A stretch of 64,000 bases of DNA from Rhodobacter sp. SY28-1. GTDB lineage: Bacteria; Pseudomonadota; Alphaproteobacteria; Rhodobacterales; Rhodobacteraceae. The position numbers were made by a program, and so were the translations under genes. The notes below the pieces were generated by a model. That model searched no databases and was not told where the DNA came from. It worked only from the letters and a program-made list of their open reading frames with translations. This document shows positions 42,562 through 51,744 of this stretch, in pieces. Each line of letters starts with the position of its first letter. The stretch's first letter is position 1. Location: the NCBI RefSeq assembly GCF_005222785.1, contig NZ_STGH01000003.1:806001-870000 (forward strand), written 5' to 3'.

Positions 42562-45021
42562 TCAGAGTTCTACTTCCCACGACTTGAAGGAGACCCGCGC
42601 CGCAGCCGGGGTCGCATCCGAGATCTTGCGGATGTTGGCCCAGGTCTGCTTGTAGTTCGGCAGGATCAGCTCGTTGGTGCCAGCGTTGATCACGTTCCCC
42701 TGCGCGCCGTTCGGGGCCCCGAAGACCATGAAGGTCTCGTTCTTCCGCGCGGTAGGTTCGGGATAGGCAAGGGCCTGTGTGGCACCGACATCGTTGAACA
42801 CCTCGACCATATCGCCCGGCTTCAGGCCCAGTTCTGCCATGTCGTCGGGATGGATCTGGATGAAGGGCGCGGGCAGGCGGTCCATGACGAAGTCGTTCTT
42901 CTGATCCAGGAACCAGTTCTGCCAGTTCAGGTTCGCTCGCCCATTGTTGATCAGGAAGCGGTGGTTAGCCTGCTGCTGCGCCTTGCCTGGTGCTTGCAGA
43001 CCACGCCAAGACCCCATGCAGAACAGCGCCTTGCCGTCTTCGCGACCGTGGCGGGTGAAGACGCCGTCCTCATAGAGGCGCTTCGTCCCGACCAAGGCGC
43101 CGTTTTCGTAACCTTTGACCGGCTCTTGCACTCCGTTGTTGCCAGCTGCCCGTAGGCGTTCGTAAGTCACCTCCGGGTTGCCCGAGTTATAGCCGTCCAT
43201 GAAGGCGTCTTCCTCGGTCTTCCAGTCGAAGCCCTTGAACTGGTCGGCATAGTCCGTCCGGCCCTCATCGCGCAGGACACGTTTCAGATGGTTGGCCAGC
43301 TGGGCGGCGATGATGCAGTCGGGCTGGGCCGAGCCGGGGGCATCCATGTATTTCTCGACCAGCCGCAGGCGGCGTTCGCCGTTCATCGAGGTCAGGTTCA
43401 TCTCGCCCGATTCCACCGCAGGCAGGATCACATGCGCGGCCTGTCCGATCTGGCTGTGGATGATGTCGACGTTGACCGAAAAGATCCCGCCCGCGTTGAT
43501 CGCGCCGACGATGGCATCCACCAGCTCTTCGCGCGTGGCCCCGGCGCGGGCGTCCATGGCTTCCTTCACCATGTTGGTGCGTCGGTTGTAGACCCGCTTG
43601 AACTCGGCAGCGTTGAGCGTGGTCTTGTAATGGTCGTTGGCCCAGATGTGATGGACCTTGCCACCGCCGGCGATGATCAGCTGGTCGATGTAGGGGGCCG
43701 GGCGTCCAACATGCGCGTCCGAGGGGCGGAAGTAACCTTCCTGGTGGCCACCCAGACGGCAGACGCCGCCGCCTTCACGCCCGATGTTGCCAGTTGCAAG
43801 GCCGATGTTCACCAGGGCGCCGATGACACGGTAGTTGTCGTTGCCCCAGATGATGCCCTTCTCATAGCCAGTCACCGTCTTGCGACGGCTGCCATCGTCC
43901 TTGGGCTTGGCGATCCATTCGGCGGCCTGGATGATCTGTGCTTCGGTCAGCCCAGTGACGGCTGCACCATCAGCGAGGCTCATCTTGCAAGCCGCTTTTG
44001 CCGCCACGAATGACCCCAGCGAGGCCGGATGGGCGGCATCCTCGGGCACCGCCACGTCGCCCTGGAAGGTCGATTTGGCGATGAAGTCTGCATCGACCCA
44101 GCCCTGATCGGCGATGTAGGTGAAGAGGGTATTGAACAGCGCAAGGTCCGAGCCGCTGGCAATCGCCAGATGCAGCACGTTTTCGGCCCCGGCCACCTGT
44201 TCGCAGCTGTCCACTGTCACGGTGCGGCGGGGATCGACGACGATCACCTTCGCCCCGTTCTGCATCCCCTTGACCATATGGTTCAGGAACAGATTGGTCT
44301 GGCACTCCATCGGGTTGGTGCCGACCAGCATGATCGTGTCGGCAACCTGATAGTCGGAATAGGAATAGTTCAGCTCGTCCACACCCATGTCGCGGGTGCT
44401 GTGCACTTCGGAGTTATAGGCGGGCCGGTTGTGAATCCGGCAGTGCTTCACCTTCATCGACCCGAAGTAAAGCTTGCCGGTGCCCCAGGTGTTCTCGTAG
44501 CCGCCAGCGCTGCCGCCATGGTCGAACATCGAGACGTAAAGATCGTTCTCGTTGTCCTTGTCGATCACGCGGGCCGTTACCCGGGCGACAAGGTCCAGCG
44601 CATCGTCCCAACTGGTCGGCTGCCAGGTGCCATAGCGCCAGACCATCGGCTCGGTCAGGCGCTGTGCCTGCGTGCCGGTGATATCGGACCGCCGGTTCTC
44701 GGCCATCCGCGCCCCGCGCACCGAGCCAAGGCCCGAGTTCACCTCGCAAGCCACGTCCGGCTTGATGACCAGATGCACGTCCTGGCCGTTCTGCTTGACC
44801 ACGTTGTACATCGAGGGCGCATACCACGCCTCGGTTTCGGCGCCCTGCTGCTTGGACAGGTCCTCGCCGATCCAGTTGCTGTCGACCCTTCCTTGCGTCT
44901 TCAAGGGCCAGGTGTAGGCTTTGTAGCCACAGCCGACGATGCAGTAGTGGCAGGTGACGTTGTGTTCCTTGGCGCCTGCGGGAATGATCGGCAGGCGGTC
45001 GATGTTGCGTTTGTAAGCCAT
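42562..45021 (-). CDS. aioA: Arsenite oxidase, molybdopterin large subunit
   Basis: An 819-residue DMSO-reductase-family subunit that oxidises arsenite to arsenate in the periplasm, using a bis-MGD Mo centre. The 3Fe-4S cluster motif is C24-x2-C27-x3-C31 (VTCHYCIVGCGY), as in AioA. The conserved molybdopterin-binding blocks and the C-terminal segment GDMVEVFNDVGATQALAYPE are present. It lacks a signal peptide because it is exported in complex with AioB, which carries the Tat signal. It lies 10 bases after aioB. Confidence 0.96.
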   Translation of the reverse strand: MAYKRNIDRLPIIPAGAKEHNVTCHYCIVGCGYKAYTWPLKTQGRVDSNWIGEDLSKQQGAETEAWYAPSMYNVVKQNGQDVHLVIKPDVACEVNSGLGSVRGARMAENRRSDITGTQAQRLTEPMVWRYGTWQPTSWDDALDLVARVTARVIDKDNENDLYVSMFDHGGSAGGYENTWGTGKLYFGSMKVKHCRIHNRPAYNSEVHSTRDMGVDELNYSYSDYQVADTIMLVGTNPMECQTNLFLNHMVKGMQNGAKVIVVDPRRTVTVDSCEQVAGAENVLHLAIASGSDLALFNTLFTYIADQGWVDADFIAKSTFQGDVAVPEDAAHPASLGSFVAAKAACKMSLADGAAVTGLTEAQIIQAAEWIAKPKDDGSRRKTVTGYEKGIIWGNDNYRVIGALVNIGLATGNIGREGGGVCRLGGHQEGYFRPSDAHVGRPAPYIDQLIIAGGGKVHHIWANDHYKTTLNAAEFKRVYNRRTNMVKEAMDARAGATREELVDAIVGAINAGGIFSVNVDIIHSQIGQAAHVILPAVESGEMNLTSMNGERRLRLVEKYMDAPGSAQPDCIIAAQLANHLKRVLRDEGRTDYADQFKGFDWKTEEDAFMDGYNSGNPEVTYERLRAAGNNGVQEPVKGYENGALVGTKRLYEDGVFTRHGREDGKALFCMGSWRGLQAPGKAQQQANHRFLINNGRANLNWQNWFLDQKNDFVMDRLPAPFIQIHPDDMAELGLKPGDMVEVFNDVGATQALAYPEPTARKNETFMVFGAPNGAQGNVINAGTNELILPNYKQTWANIRKISDATPAAARVSFKSWEVEL

Positions 45022-45031
45022 GATCGCCCCC

Positions 45032-45556
45032 TTACCCTTGCAGCACGTTGGACAGACGGCCGTAGATCAGCTCGTCCGCACCTTCGGCATAGATGTCGCC
45101 CTTGTCGTCCACCCGCAGCGCGAACTGCGGCAGGTTCTGCGTGGCATGGCCCCAGACCTGCTGGCCGCCCTTTTCACAGTCGAAGCGGCTGAAGTGGCCG
45201 GGGCAGTTCAGGGTTTTGTCTTCAGCGTGGTAGGACATGTAGAAGCCCTTGTGCGGGCAGAGGACGGAATACGCGACGATGTCGCCGTCCGGTCCGGCCC
45301 CGCCTTCGACGGCGCTGCCCAGCTTCAAGAGGATGCCCGGGCTGTCGGCGTCCGGATATCCGATGTCCATCGGCTCGTTCACCTTCAGGTCCGCGACATT
45401 GCCAAGCTTGGTGGACGGATAGTCCAGCATGGCGAGCGACTGCGCCTGAGCCTGCCTCGCAGGCAAGACCGTTGCCGCCGCAGCTCCTGCAGCGCCGAGA
45501 ACACCCCCGCGCAAGAACTGGCGGCGGCCGACATCGACCAACCGATTGCATTTCAT
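45032..45556 (-). CDS. aioB: Arsenite oxidase, Rieske small subunit
   Basis: A 174-residue Rieske subunit that takes electrons from AioA and passes them to a cytochrome c. The Tat signal is GRRQFLRGGVLGAAG (residues 10-24), ending AQAQS. The 2Fe-2S ligands are C100/H102 (CPHKGF) and C118/H121 (CPGH). F105 and G120 occupy the places where bc1 Rieske proteins have the disulfide cysteines, as in proteobacterial AioB. The start at 45556 follows GGGAGG. A 150-base gap upstream separates it from aioR and holds a palindrome. Confidence 0.95.
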   Translation of the reverse strand: MKCNRLVDVGRRQFLRGGVLGAAGAAAATVLPARQAQAQSLAMLDYPSTKLGNVADLKVNEPMDIGYPDADSPGILLKLGSAVEGGAGPDGDIVAYSVLCPHKGFYMSYHAEDKTLNCPGHFSRFDCEKGGQQVWGHATQNLPQFALRVDDKGDIYAEGADELIYGRLSNVLQG

Positions 45557-45679
45557 GGTGGCTAAACCTCCCTTGGCTCCCTTTTGTCCAAGGTTAGCGC
45601 AGAGGTGGTGCAGCCAGGACTGCGTTGCCGCACCTGCCGCAGCGCAGCAAGCCATTCCAAACATGCACGAATTTTGGGC

Positions 45680-45695
45680 GTTCGGATTTCCGAAC
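45680..45695. promoter_or_regulatory. Palindrome upstream of aioBA (candidate AioR operator)
   Basis: The sequence gttcggatttccgaac is a perfect 7-bp inverted repeat with a 2-base centre, 124 bases before the aioB start and 11 bases after the aioR stop. It is well placed as a regulator site for aioBA. It could alternatively be a weak hairpin ending the aioR transcript. I found no -24/-12 (GG-N10-GC) sigma54 promoter with good spacing between it and aioB. Confidence 0.5.
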
Positions 45696-45706
45696 ACGGG
45701 CCAAGC

Positions 45707-46912
45707 TTACAACCCCAGCTTCTGCATCTTCTCCCACAGCGTCGTCCGCGACACCCGCAGAAGCCGCGCCGCTTCGCCGACTTGGCCCTGTGTCCGGTCA
45801 AGGGCTGCCATGATCTGCGCCTTTTCGGCAGCATCGCGGACTTCAGAGAGGGGCCGCATCGCCTCATCTGCTGCGCGTTCCGCGAAAAGATCGGCGGTCA
45901 TCACCATCCCGCCTTCTGCAGCCTCGACCGCCCGCATCAGCCGGGCACGCAACTCGCGGCCGTTGCCGGGCCAGCCGTGGGCGCGGATCGCCTCCGCCGC
46001 CGTCGCCGCGATCCCGGTCAGTGGGACCTTCCGGCGGGCGTTCAGACCTGGGAAAAGTTGGGCCGCCAGCCAGACCGCGTCGTCGGGCCGATCCGCCAAG
46101 GGGGGAACGACGATTTCGTGCGACTGCAACAGGGACAGAAGGTCGGCCCGCAAGCTATGAGGAACATCATCGACTTGCAGTCCCAATGTGGCAATCAGCC
46201 TGAACTGTGCTGCCCTGAGGGCAGCCATCAGACTGTCCTGCGCAGCGGGCTCCAGATCTCCGATCCCGACCACCACAAGAGTGCCCTCGCCGACTTCGGC
46301 TACCGCTGACTGTAGCTCTGTTCGGCCAACGCGGTCGCGCAATGCGTTGCAGACGAGGATCGGCGCGGCCCGACGCTCAGACAGATCATGGAGGCGACGC
46401 GCCAGCCGCAGCTTCCCCAGCCCCTGAGCGCCCCGGATCAGCAGAGGCGTGTCGCGGGTTGCCGCCTCGGCCACTTGACGGTCCACGTTGCGGGCGGCGG
46501 CTGAGATGCCGGTTTCGGGCGGCATCTCCTGATCTGCGCGCGGTCGCATGACGGTTGCCAGCCGGATCAGGAACGCCGCGATGTCGAAGGGCTTGGCGAT
46601 GTAGTCCGCGGCCCCCGACCGGATCAGCCGCACGGCCTGGTCGATTCCGCCCTGCCCGGTGATGAACAGGAAGGGCGGCGGATGCGAGGTGCGCGTCAGA
46701 GTGTCGTAAAGCTCTTCCCCCGTTCCGTCGGGCAGGCGAATGTCGCAAATGACCGCGTCCAGACTTTTTCGCGGCGTGCGGATCGCGGGCAAAGCGCGGG
46801 CAATTTGGCGGTGCCACTGCACCTCGGCCCCCTCCAGCGTCAGGCGCTGGAGAAGCGAGGCCCCCATGATCTCGTCATCCTCGACCAGAACGATGCGGCG
46901 GCCTTCAAGCAT
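45707..46912 (-). CDS. aioR: AioR response regulator with degenerate AAA+ domain
   Basis: A 401-residue NtrC-type regulator. The receiver has acidic pocket EDD (11-13) and phospho-Asp D57, and the C terminus has a Fis-type HTH (VGEAARLLRVSRTTLWEKMQ). The central AAA+ domain is degraded: Walker A is GAQGLGKLRLA (161-171) rather than GESGTGKE, Walker B is TLVVVGIGDLE with the catalytic DE missing, and the segment that should hold GAFTGA is deleted (NALRDRVGRTELQSAVAEVG). It should therefore not remodel sigma54 polymerase. It follows aioS with an 8-base overlap. Confidence 0.88.
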   Translation of the reverse strand: MLEGRRIVLVEDDEIMGASLLQRLTLEGAEVQWHRQIARALPAIRTPRKSLDAVICDIRLPDGTGEELYDTLTRTSHPPPFLFITGQGGIDQAVRLIRSGAADYIAKPFDIAAFLIRLATVMRPRADQEMPPETGISAAARNVDRQVAEAATRDTPLLIRGAQGLGKLRLARRLHDLSERRAAPILVCNALRDRVGRTELQSAVAEVGEGTLVVVGIGDLEPAAQDSLMAALRAAQFRLIATLGLQVDDVPHSLRADLLSLLQSHEIVVPPLADRPDDAVWLAAQLFPGLNARRKVPLTGIAATAAEAIRAHGWPGNGRELRARLMRAVEAAEGGMVMTADLFAERAADEAMRPLSEVRDAAEKAQIMAALDRTQGQVGEAARLLRVSRTTLWEKMQKLGL

Positions 46913-48332
46913 GACCGGACCCCGTCACAGGCAGATCAACGCGGATCATCGTCCACCCTTCCGCCCGGTCGTGGTGCAGCGTGCCGCCAAGTCCCGACAC
47001 GATGTCATGCACCAACCGCAGGCCGACCCCGCCGCCCGGGGGCAGCGGGCCCGAGGCCAGAAGACGCCTGAGGTCAGCGTCGCCCATCGCGTTGCCCGTA
47101 TTGCTGACCGCGATTGACAGCCGGTCTCCGCCATTGCTGACCTTGAGACCGACCTCTCCACCCTTTCCGGCAGCGGCCCCGGCATTCAAGAGAAGGTTAA
47201 GCGCCACCTGTCGCACCGGAGCGGCGGGTTGGCAGGCAAGGGCCTCGGCGCCTGCCTCCACCTCCCATTCCAGCGCCAGATTGCGGCTGTGCGCCTCGGG
47301 CTCGAACAACAGCCGCAGGTCCTCGAAATCCTCGGGCCGCAAGGGTTGCCCGGCGCGGTCCAGCCGGTTCTGATCCAGCATCGCCCGCGTGACGTCGCGC
47401 AGGTGCCCAAGACCGCGCTGCATCAGTTCGGCGGACTGGCGCACGACATCAGGTCGGTCGGCGTAGGTGCGGATCGTGTCTGCGGCGTTCAAGAGACCGC
47501 CCAGCGGGTTGTTCACTTCGTGCGCCAAGGCCGATGAAAGCCGCCCGAGACTGACAAATCGCTCCCGGTCAGCGAGACGGCGTTCGGCCTCGGCCCGTTC
47601 CTCGACCGCGGTGGTCATCTGGTTGTAAGTCTCGATCAGCCGCGCGAGGCCAGGGTCGCCATGGGGAATCTCGGTCGTCGGGATCGGGCGCGGTGCCCCG
47701 CCCGAGGCGTCCATCGCCTGCACGAGCGCGCCGACCGGCCGAAGGATGCGCGCAACCGCAAGCCAGCCACCAAAGGCCAACACCCCTGTCGCCAGCGCAT
47801 TGCCGAACAGAAGCCACAGCGTCACCTGCCGCCGCTCGGCCAGAAGGTCCGTCACATCCAGTTCGGTGACGATCCCGCCTATGGTTCGCCCCTGATATTG
47901 CAGGGGAGAGGTGACCCGCAGAACGGGATCACCCGTCATCCGCAGCGCCTCGGGGGCCACGGCGCCGAGGCCGAATTCTGCTGCATCTTCACCCACCGGC
48001 GCACGGTGGGGATCGGTCGCCGCCAGCACCCGCCCCCGTTCATCCGCCACCACAGTCAGCAAAAGCCGCTGTCCGTCACTGGCTTGGCGCGCGCGGTCCA
48101 GAATGTCGTAGACCTCCCAGACGTCCTGCCGCAGGACGGAAGGACCCAGCGCGACCGCCAGGCCTTCGACATGCAGCCGCGCGGTTTCGGACAGGCGCGC
48201 ATCCTGCACCCGGCCAAGCGCGCCCAGAACACCCTGGCTGGCGACCAGGGCAAGGATGATCATCAGCGCGGCTGTGATCAGGGGCACGCGGACAGTCACT
48301 GGCAAGTTGCGAAAGCGCAGCATTGCAATCAT
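46905..48332 (-). CDS. aioS: AioS sensor histidine kinase
   Basis: A 475-residue membrane kinase. There are two transmembrane helices (about residues 16-37 and 170-192) around a periplasmic sensor domain, then HAMP-like and dimerisation segments. The H-box is SALAHEVNNPLGGLLNA, and the ATPase domain has an N-box (LNLLLNAGAAAGKG) and G-box (GGGVGLRLVHDIVSG). It should receive the arsenite signal from AioX and phosphorylate AioR. Its ATG overlaps the aioX stop (ATGA). Confidence 0.9.
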   Translation of the reverse strand: MIAMLRFRNLPVTVRVPLITAALMIILALVASQGVLGALGRVQDARLSETARLHVEGLAVALGPSVLRQDVWEVYDILDRARQASDGQRLLLTVVADERGRVLAATDPHRAPVGEDAAEFGLGAVAPEALRMTGDPVLRVTSPLQYQGRTIGGIVTELDVTDLLAERRQVTLWLLFGNALATGVLAFGGWLAVARILRPVGALVQAMDASGGAPRPIPTTEIPHGDPGLARLIETYNQMTTAVEERAEAERRLADRERFVSLGRLSSALAHEVNNPLGGLLNAADTIRTYADRPDVVRQSAELMQRGLGHLRDVTRAMLDQNRLDRAGQPLRPEDFEDLRLLFEPEAHSRNLALEWEVEAGAEALACQPAAPVRQVALNLLLNAGAAAGKGGEVGLKVSNGGDRLSIAVSNTGNAMGDADLRRLLASGPLPPGGGVGLRLVHDIVSGLGGTLHHDRAEGWTMIRVDLPVTGSGHA

Positions 48333-49177
48333 CCGCCAGCCAGCGCGGCCATGCGTGCCGCGATGCCGTTGAACAGCGCCGGGTCCGCCGGGACAACGGC
48401 ATCAAGGAACAGCAGGCGCAGAACCTCCCGGCCCTTGTCTGCCTTTCCCAGGCCCTGCAAGGCAGTCCTGCAGGCCATGATCCCGGCCTCGTCCATCCGG
48501 TCGCTGCGCGCGACGAAGGGCGGAAATCCCAGATCCTCGGACCGCGAAATCACACGCGTGCGTGCTGTCAGGCCGGGCTCGACACTGTTCAGGACTTCCC
48601 AGACATAGCCGTCGACACTGCCCGACCGGGTCAGGCCTCCGGCAACCGCGCGCACGACATTGCGGTGCCCGTAGGTGAAGATCGAGCGGGAAAAGTAACC
48701 GTCCGGCGTCGTGCCGATCCGTGCCAGGTCCGACGCGGTGACAAGGTAGCCGGAATTGCTGTCGGGGTCTGAAAAGGCATGTGCGCCACCTTGCAGATCG
48801 GCCAAACTGGTCGCGGCATCGTCTACAGCGACGATCAGATAGGACTGATAAAGCGGCGCGCCCCGCCAGACTGGCACCCCCAACAACGAGAGCTGATCGC
48901 GGTGCTGCAGATAGGGATAGCCGCAGGTCCAGGCCGCATCGACCGACCCATCCAGCAAGGCACCGGTGATCTCCTGATAAGTCCGGCGCTGGACCAGTTC
49001 GATCTCGCGCCCCACCGCCTCGCCCAAAGCGGTGCGAAGCGCGGAGATCACCGCAGCGTCATTGTCCAGAAAGACCGGCGTCAGGGCAAAGCGGAACGGC
49101 GCATCACTTTGCGCACGCACCATCGGCGCCGCGCAGAAGGCCGCTCCCGCCAGTATTGCGCTTCGCCGGGTGTGCAC
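48329..49177 (-). CDS. aioX: AioX periplasmic arsenite-binding protein
   Basis: A 282-residue PhnD-like solute-binding protein that senses As(III) and is required for aioBA induction in characterised systems. The Cys in AAWTCGYPYLQHR is the likely arsenite-binding residue, as known in AioX. A GTG start at 49177 is chosen because GGAGG lies five bases upstream and because it begins a signal peptide (M/V-HTRRSAILAGAAFCAAPMV). A longer ATG frame from 49255 is not favoured. It heads the aioX-aioS-aioR operon and is divergent from acr3. Confidence 0.88.
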   Translation of the reverse strand: MHTRRSAILAGAAFCAAPMVRAQSDAPFRFALTPVFLDNDAAVISALRTALGEAVGREIELVQRRTYQEITGALLDGSVDAAWTCGYPYLQHRDQLSLLGVPVWRGAPLYQSYLIVAVDDAATSLADLQGGAHAFSDPDSNSGYLVTASDLARIGTTPDGYFSRSIFTYGHRNVVRAVAGGLTRSGSVDGYVWEVLNSVEPGLTARTRVISRSEDLGFPPFVARSDRMDEAGIMACRTALQGLGKADKGREVLRLLFLDAVVPADPALFNGIAARMAALAGG

Positions 49178-49305
49178 TTCGTCCTCCGCAGTTTGCGCTG
49201 CACCTGTCGGCACCTTGGCACAGGCAAGCTTGATCCTTGCAGGATGATCCGTCAAATCGGAGTTCGAGACGGCGCTGAAGCCCTGCCGATAGCCAAGGAC
49301 CCGAC

Positions 49306-50319
49306 ATGAGCCTCTTTGAACGCTGGCTGACCCTCTGGGTGGCCCTGGGTATCCTTGCGGGGCTTGTGCTGGGCAACCTGATGCCAGGCGTCTTCGCTGC
49401 GCTGGCCCGCCTCGAATACGCCTCGGTCAACCTCGTGGTGGCCGTGCTGATCTGGGCGATGGTCTATCCGATGATGATCGCCATCGACTTCGGCTCACTG
49501 AAAGAGGTCGGCCAGCGGCCGAAGGGCCTGGTGATCACGCTTGTGATCAACTGGCTGATCAAGCCCTTCACCATGGCAGCCCTTGGCGTGTTGTTCTTCA
49601 ACCACCTCTTCGCCGGACTGATGGACCCGGCAAAGGCACCCGAATACATCGCGGGCCTGATCCTGCTGGGCGCTGCGCCCTGCACGGCGATGGTCTTCGT
49701 CTGGTCCCAGCTGACCAAAGGCGACGCGAACTACACGCTTGTCCAAGTGTCGGTGAACGATCTGATCATGGTCGTGGCTTTCGCACCGATCGTGGCCTTC
49801 CTTCTGGGTGTCACCGACATCGAAGTGCCGTGGGAGACGCTGATCCTGTCGGTCGTCCTCTATATCGTCATCCCGCTGATCGCCGGCGCGTTGACGCGGC
49901 GCGCGCTCCTCGCACGGGGCGGATCGGTCGAGGCGTTCACCGCCCGCATCAAACCGGCATCGGTCCTCGGTCTGCTGTTGACCGTGGTGCTGCTGTTCGG
50001 CTTCCAGGGTCCGGTCATCATTGCCCAGCCGTTGCTGATCGCCTTGATCGCCGTGCCGATCATCATCCAGTCCTACGGCATCTTCGCGCTTGGCTATGCC
50101 TGGGCGTTCGCGTGGAAGCTGCCCCACAAGGTGGCTGCGCCCTGCGCCTTGATCGGCACATCGAACTTCTTCGAACTGGCGGTCGCTGTGGCGATCGGGC
50201 TTTTCGGACTGAACTCGGGTGCCGCACTGGCCACCGTTGTCGGCGTGCTGGTCGAAGTGCCGGTCATGCTGTCGCTTGTGGCCTTTGCCAATCGAACCCG
50301 AGACCGATTCCCGACCTGA
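49306..50319 (+). CDS. acr3: Arsenite efflux permease, Acr3 family
   Basis: A 337-residue inner-membrane protein with about 10 transmembrane helices that exports arsenite. The conserved Acr3 motif with its essential Cys is [15 protein letters not shown], and [15 protein letters not shown] is another family block. It belongs to the Acr3 rather than the ArsB fold. It is divergent from aioX with a 128-base shared upstream region and presumably works with ArsA (40243) as a hybrid pump, which is inference. Confidence 0.94.
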   Translation: MSLFERWLTLWVALGILAGLVLGNLMPGVFAALARLEYASVNLVVAVLIWAMVYPMMIAIDFGSLKEVGQRPKGLVITLVINWLIKPFTMAALGVLFFNHLFAGLMDPAKAPEYIAGLILLGAAPCTAMVFVWSQLTKGDANYTLVQVSVNDLIMVVAFAPIVAFLLGVTDIEVPWETLILSVVLYIVIPLIAGALTRRALLARGGSVEAFTARIKPASVLGLLLTVVLLFGFQGPVIIAQPLLIALIAVPIIIQSYGIFALGYAWAFAWKLPHKVAAPCALIGTSNFFELAVAVAIGLFGLNSGAALATVVGVLVEVPVMLSLVAFANRTRDRFPT

Positions 50320-50535
50320 CGGTCAGATCCGGTGCCGATTTGCTCGGCCGAACAAAGGACAAAGGTCCGCTTTCCGCCCTTCGCATGAGCCGGGTCGCTC
50401 CTGGCCCCGAGCCGTCGTTCAACCGAAGGGCGCCTTCCACGCTGCCGCCGCTGAAGGGCGGCGCAATGCCGCCACCGAAGACGGTGGTTATGCCGAGTGG
50501 CAGCGCGACCTCTACTAAGGCACCCGATGATCCCG

Positions 50536-51630
50536 TCAGACCACACGCCGCACCAGCGCGGACCGGCGCAGCAGTGCCGACAGCCAAAAGGCCATAAGTG
50601 TCGTTGTGACAACGGACAGCGGCAGGGCCAAACCATATGCTGTGCCGTGGGCATCAAGCGCGCGGCTGACTGCTACGAGGATCGGCGCGTGCAGGATGAA
50701 CGCGCCGTAGCTGTTCGCCGCCGCCCAGGACCAGAAGGCAGCCGCGCGGTTGCCCCGGCGCTGGCTCCAGAAGATCAGCCCAGCGATCGCGCCCAAGGCT
50801 ACAAAGGGTTCCCAGAAGGCATAGGCGACGGCCGCAACGGAGAAACCTGTTTCGAAGCGCGGGGCATCTATAGACAGCAGCGCCGCGGGCAGCACCGGCA
50901 GCGCGGCAAGACCGACCGTTATCGCCAGCCAAAGACTTCGGGTGGGCAGACGGTCGAGCCAGCCATTCCGCCCCGCCTGCACACCGACGGTGAAAAGCAC
51001 GATGTAGGAGGCGAAATAGCCAAGTTGGAAACCCGAGACAGAGGCGCCGACAGGCACGACCTGCCGGATCAGCAAGGCCGAAAGACCGGTGAGCAGCGCA
51101 AGACTGAGCCAGTTCGCGAAGGGTGGCACTGGTCGGGATGCGCTGCCGAGCACCGGCCAGAGCGCGAGGATTATCGAGAAGATCAACAAAGCAGCCGGGA
51201 ACCACAGCGGGCCGAGGATGAAGCTGCCGCGCAGGATGCGATCGACGGTGTCCGGGACGATCTCGCCGAAAGGTGCGCTCGCCAGCGCAACGGTCAACGG
51301 TCCCAAGAAGAAGCCAAACAGAAGAACCGGCACTCCGAGACGGAGCGCGCGATCACCAAGGAAGCCTATTGTTCCCTTGCGCTCCAGCGAGGTGGGCGCC
51401 AACGCGCCCGAGATCATGAAGAACAGCCCCATGAAGAAGGCTTGGTTTACGGCGGCAAGAAAGGTGAGCGGAAGGTTCGTCACCTCGGTTGCCTTGAAGA
51501 ACCAACTGCCGCTTGCACCGTAGGTGATCGCGGCATGGTGGAGGATCACCAGAACGATCAGACCTGCGCGCAGACGATCAATCCAGACGGCACGCTGGCG
51601 GTCTTCTGTAATCTGTCTCGCTTTCTTCAT
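50536..51630 (-). CDS. Acyltransferase 3 family membrane protein
   Basis: A 364-residue integral membrane protein with about 10 helices. The conserved catalytic His is in VLVILHHAAITYG near the N terminus, followed by FFMGLFFMISGALAP, RALRLGVPVLLFGF and LWFPAALLIFSI. Members O-acetylate surface glycans or related exported substrates. The gene is monocistronic on the minus strand. It has no link to the arsenic genes that I can see. The 216 bases between acr3 and this gene hold no supported feature. Confidence 0.88.
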   Translation of the reverse strand: MKKARQITEDRQRAVWIDRLRAGLIVLVILHHAAITYGASGSWFFKATEVTNLPLTFLAAVNQAFFMGLFFMISGALAPTSLERKGTIGFLGDRALRLGVPVLLFGFFLGPLTVALASAPFGEIVPDTVDRILRGSFILGPLWFPAALLIFSIILALWPVLGSASRPVPPFANWLSLALLTGLSALLIRQVVPVGASVSGFQLGYFASYIVLFTVGVQAGRNGWLDRLPTRSLWLAITVGLAALPVLPAALLSIDAPRFETGFSVAAVAYAFWEPFVALGAIAGLIFWSQRRGNRAAAFWSWAAANSYGAFILHAPILVAVSRALDAHGTAYGLALPLSVVTTTLMAFWLSALLRRSALVRRVV

Positions 51631-51744
51631 CGATGTGCTCGCGGTGATTTGAAGGTCAGCGATGGCTCATGCACTGGAAGCGCAGCCGTGCAAAGAACCA
51701 GTCTCGACCAGTTCAGGGGGACCGGAATGGCCTCAAGATCCCCT

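Noticed and set aside
49178-49305. TGGCAC hexamer in the aioX-acr3 gap as a sigma54 -24 element
   Set aside because: No TTGC element at the required spacing follows it on either strand.
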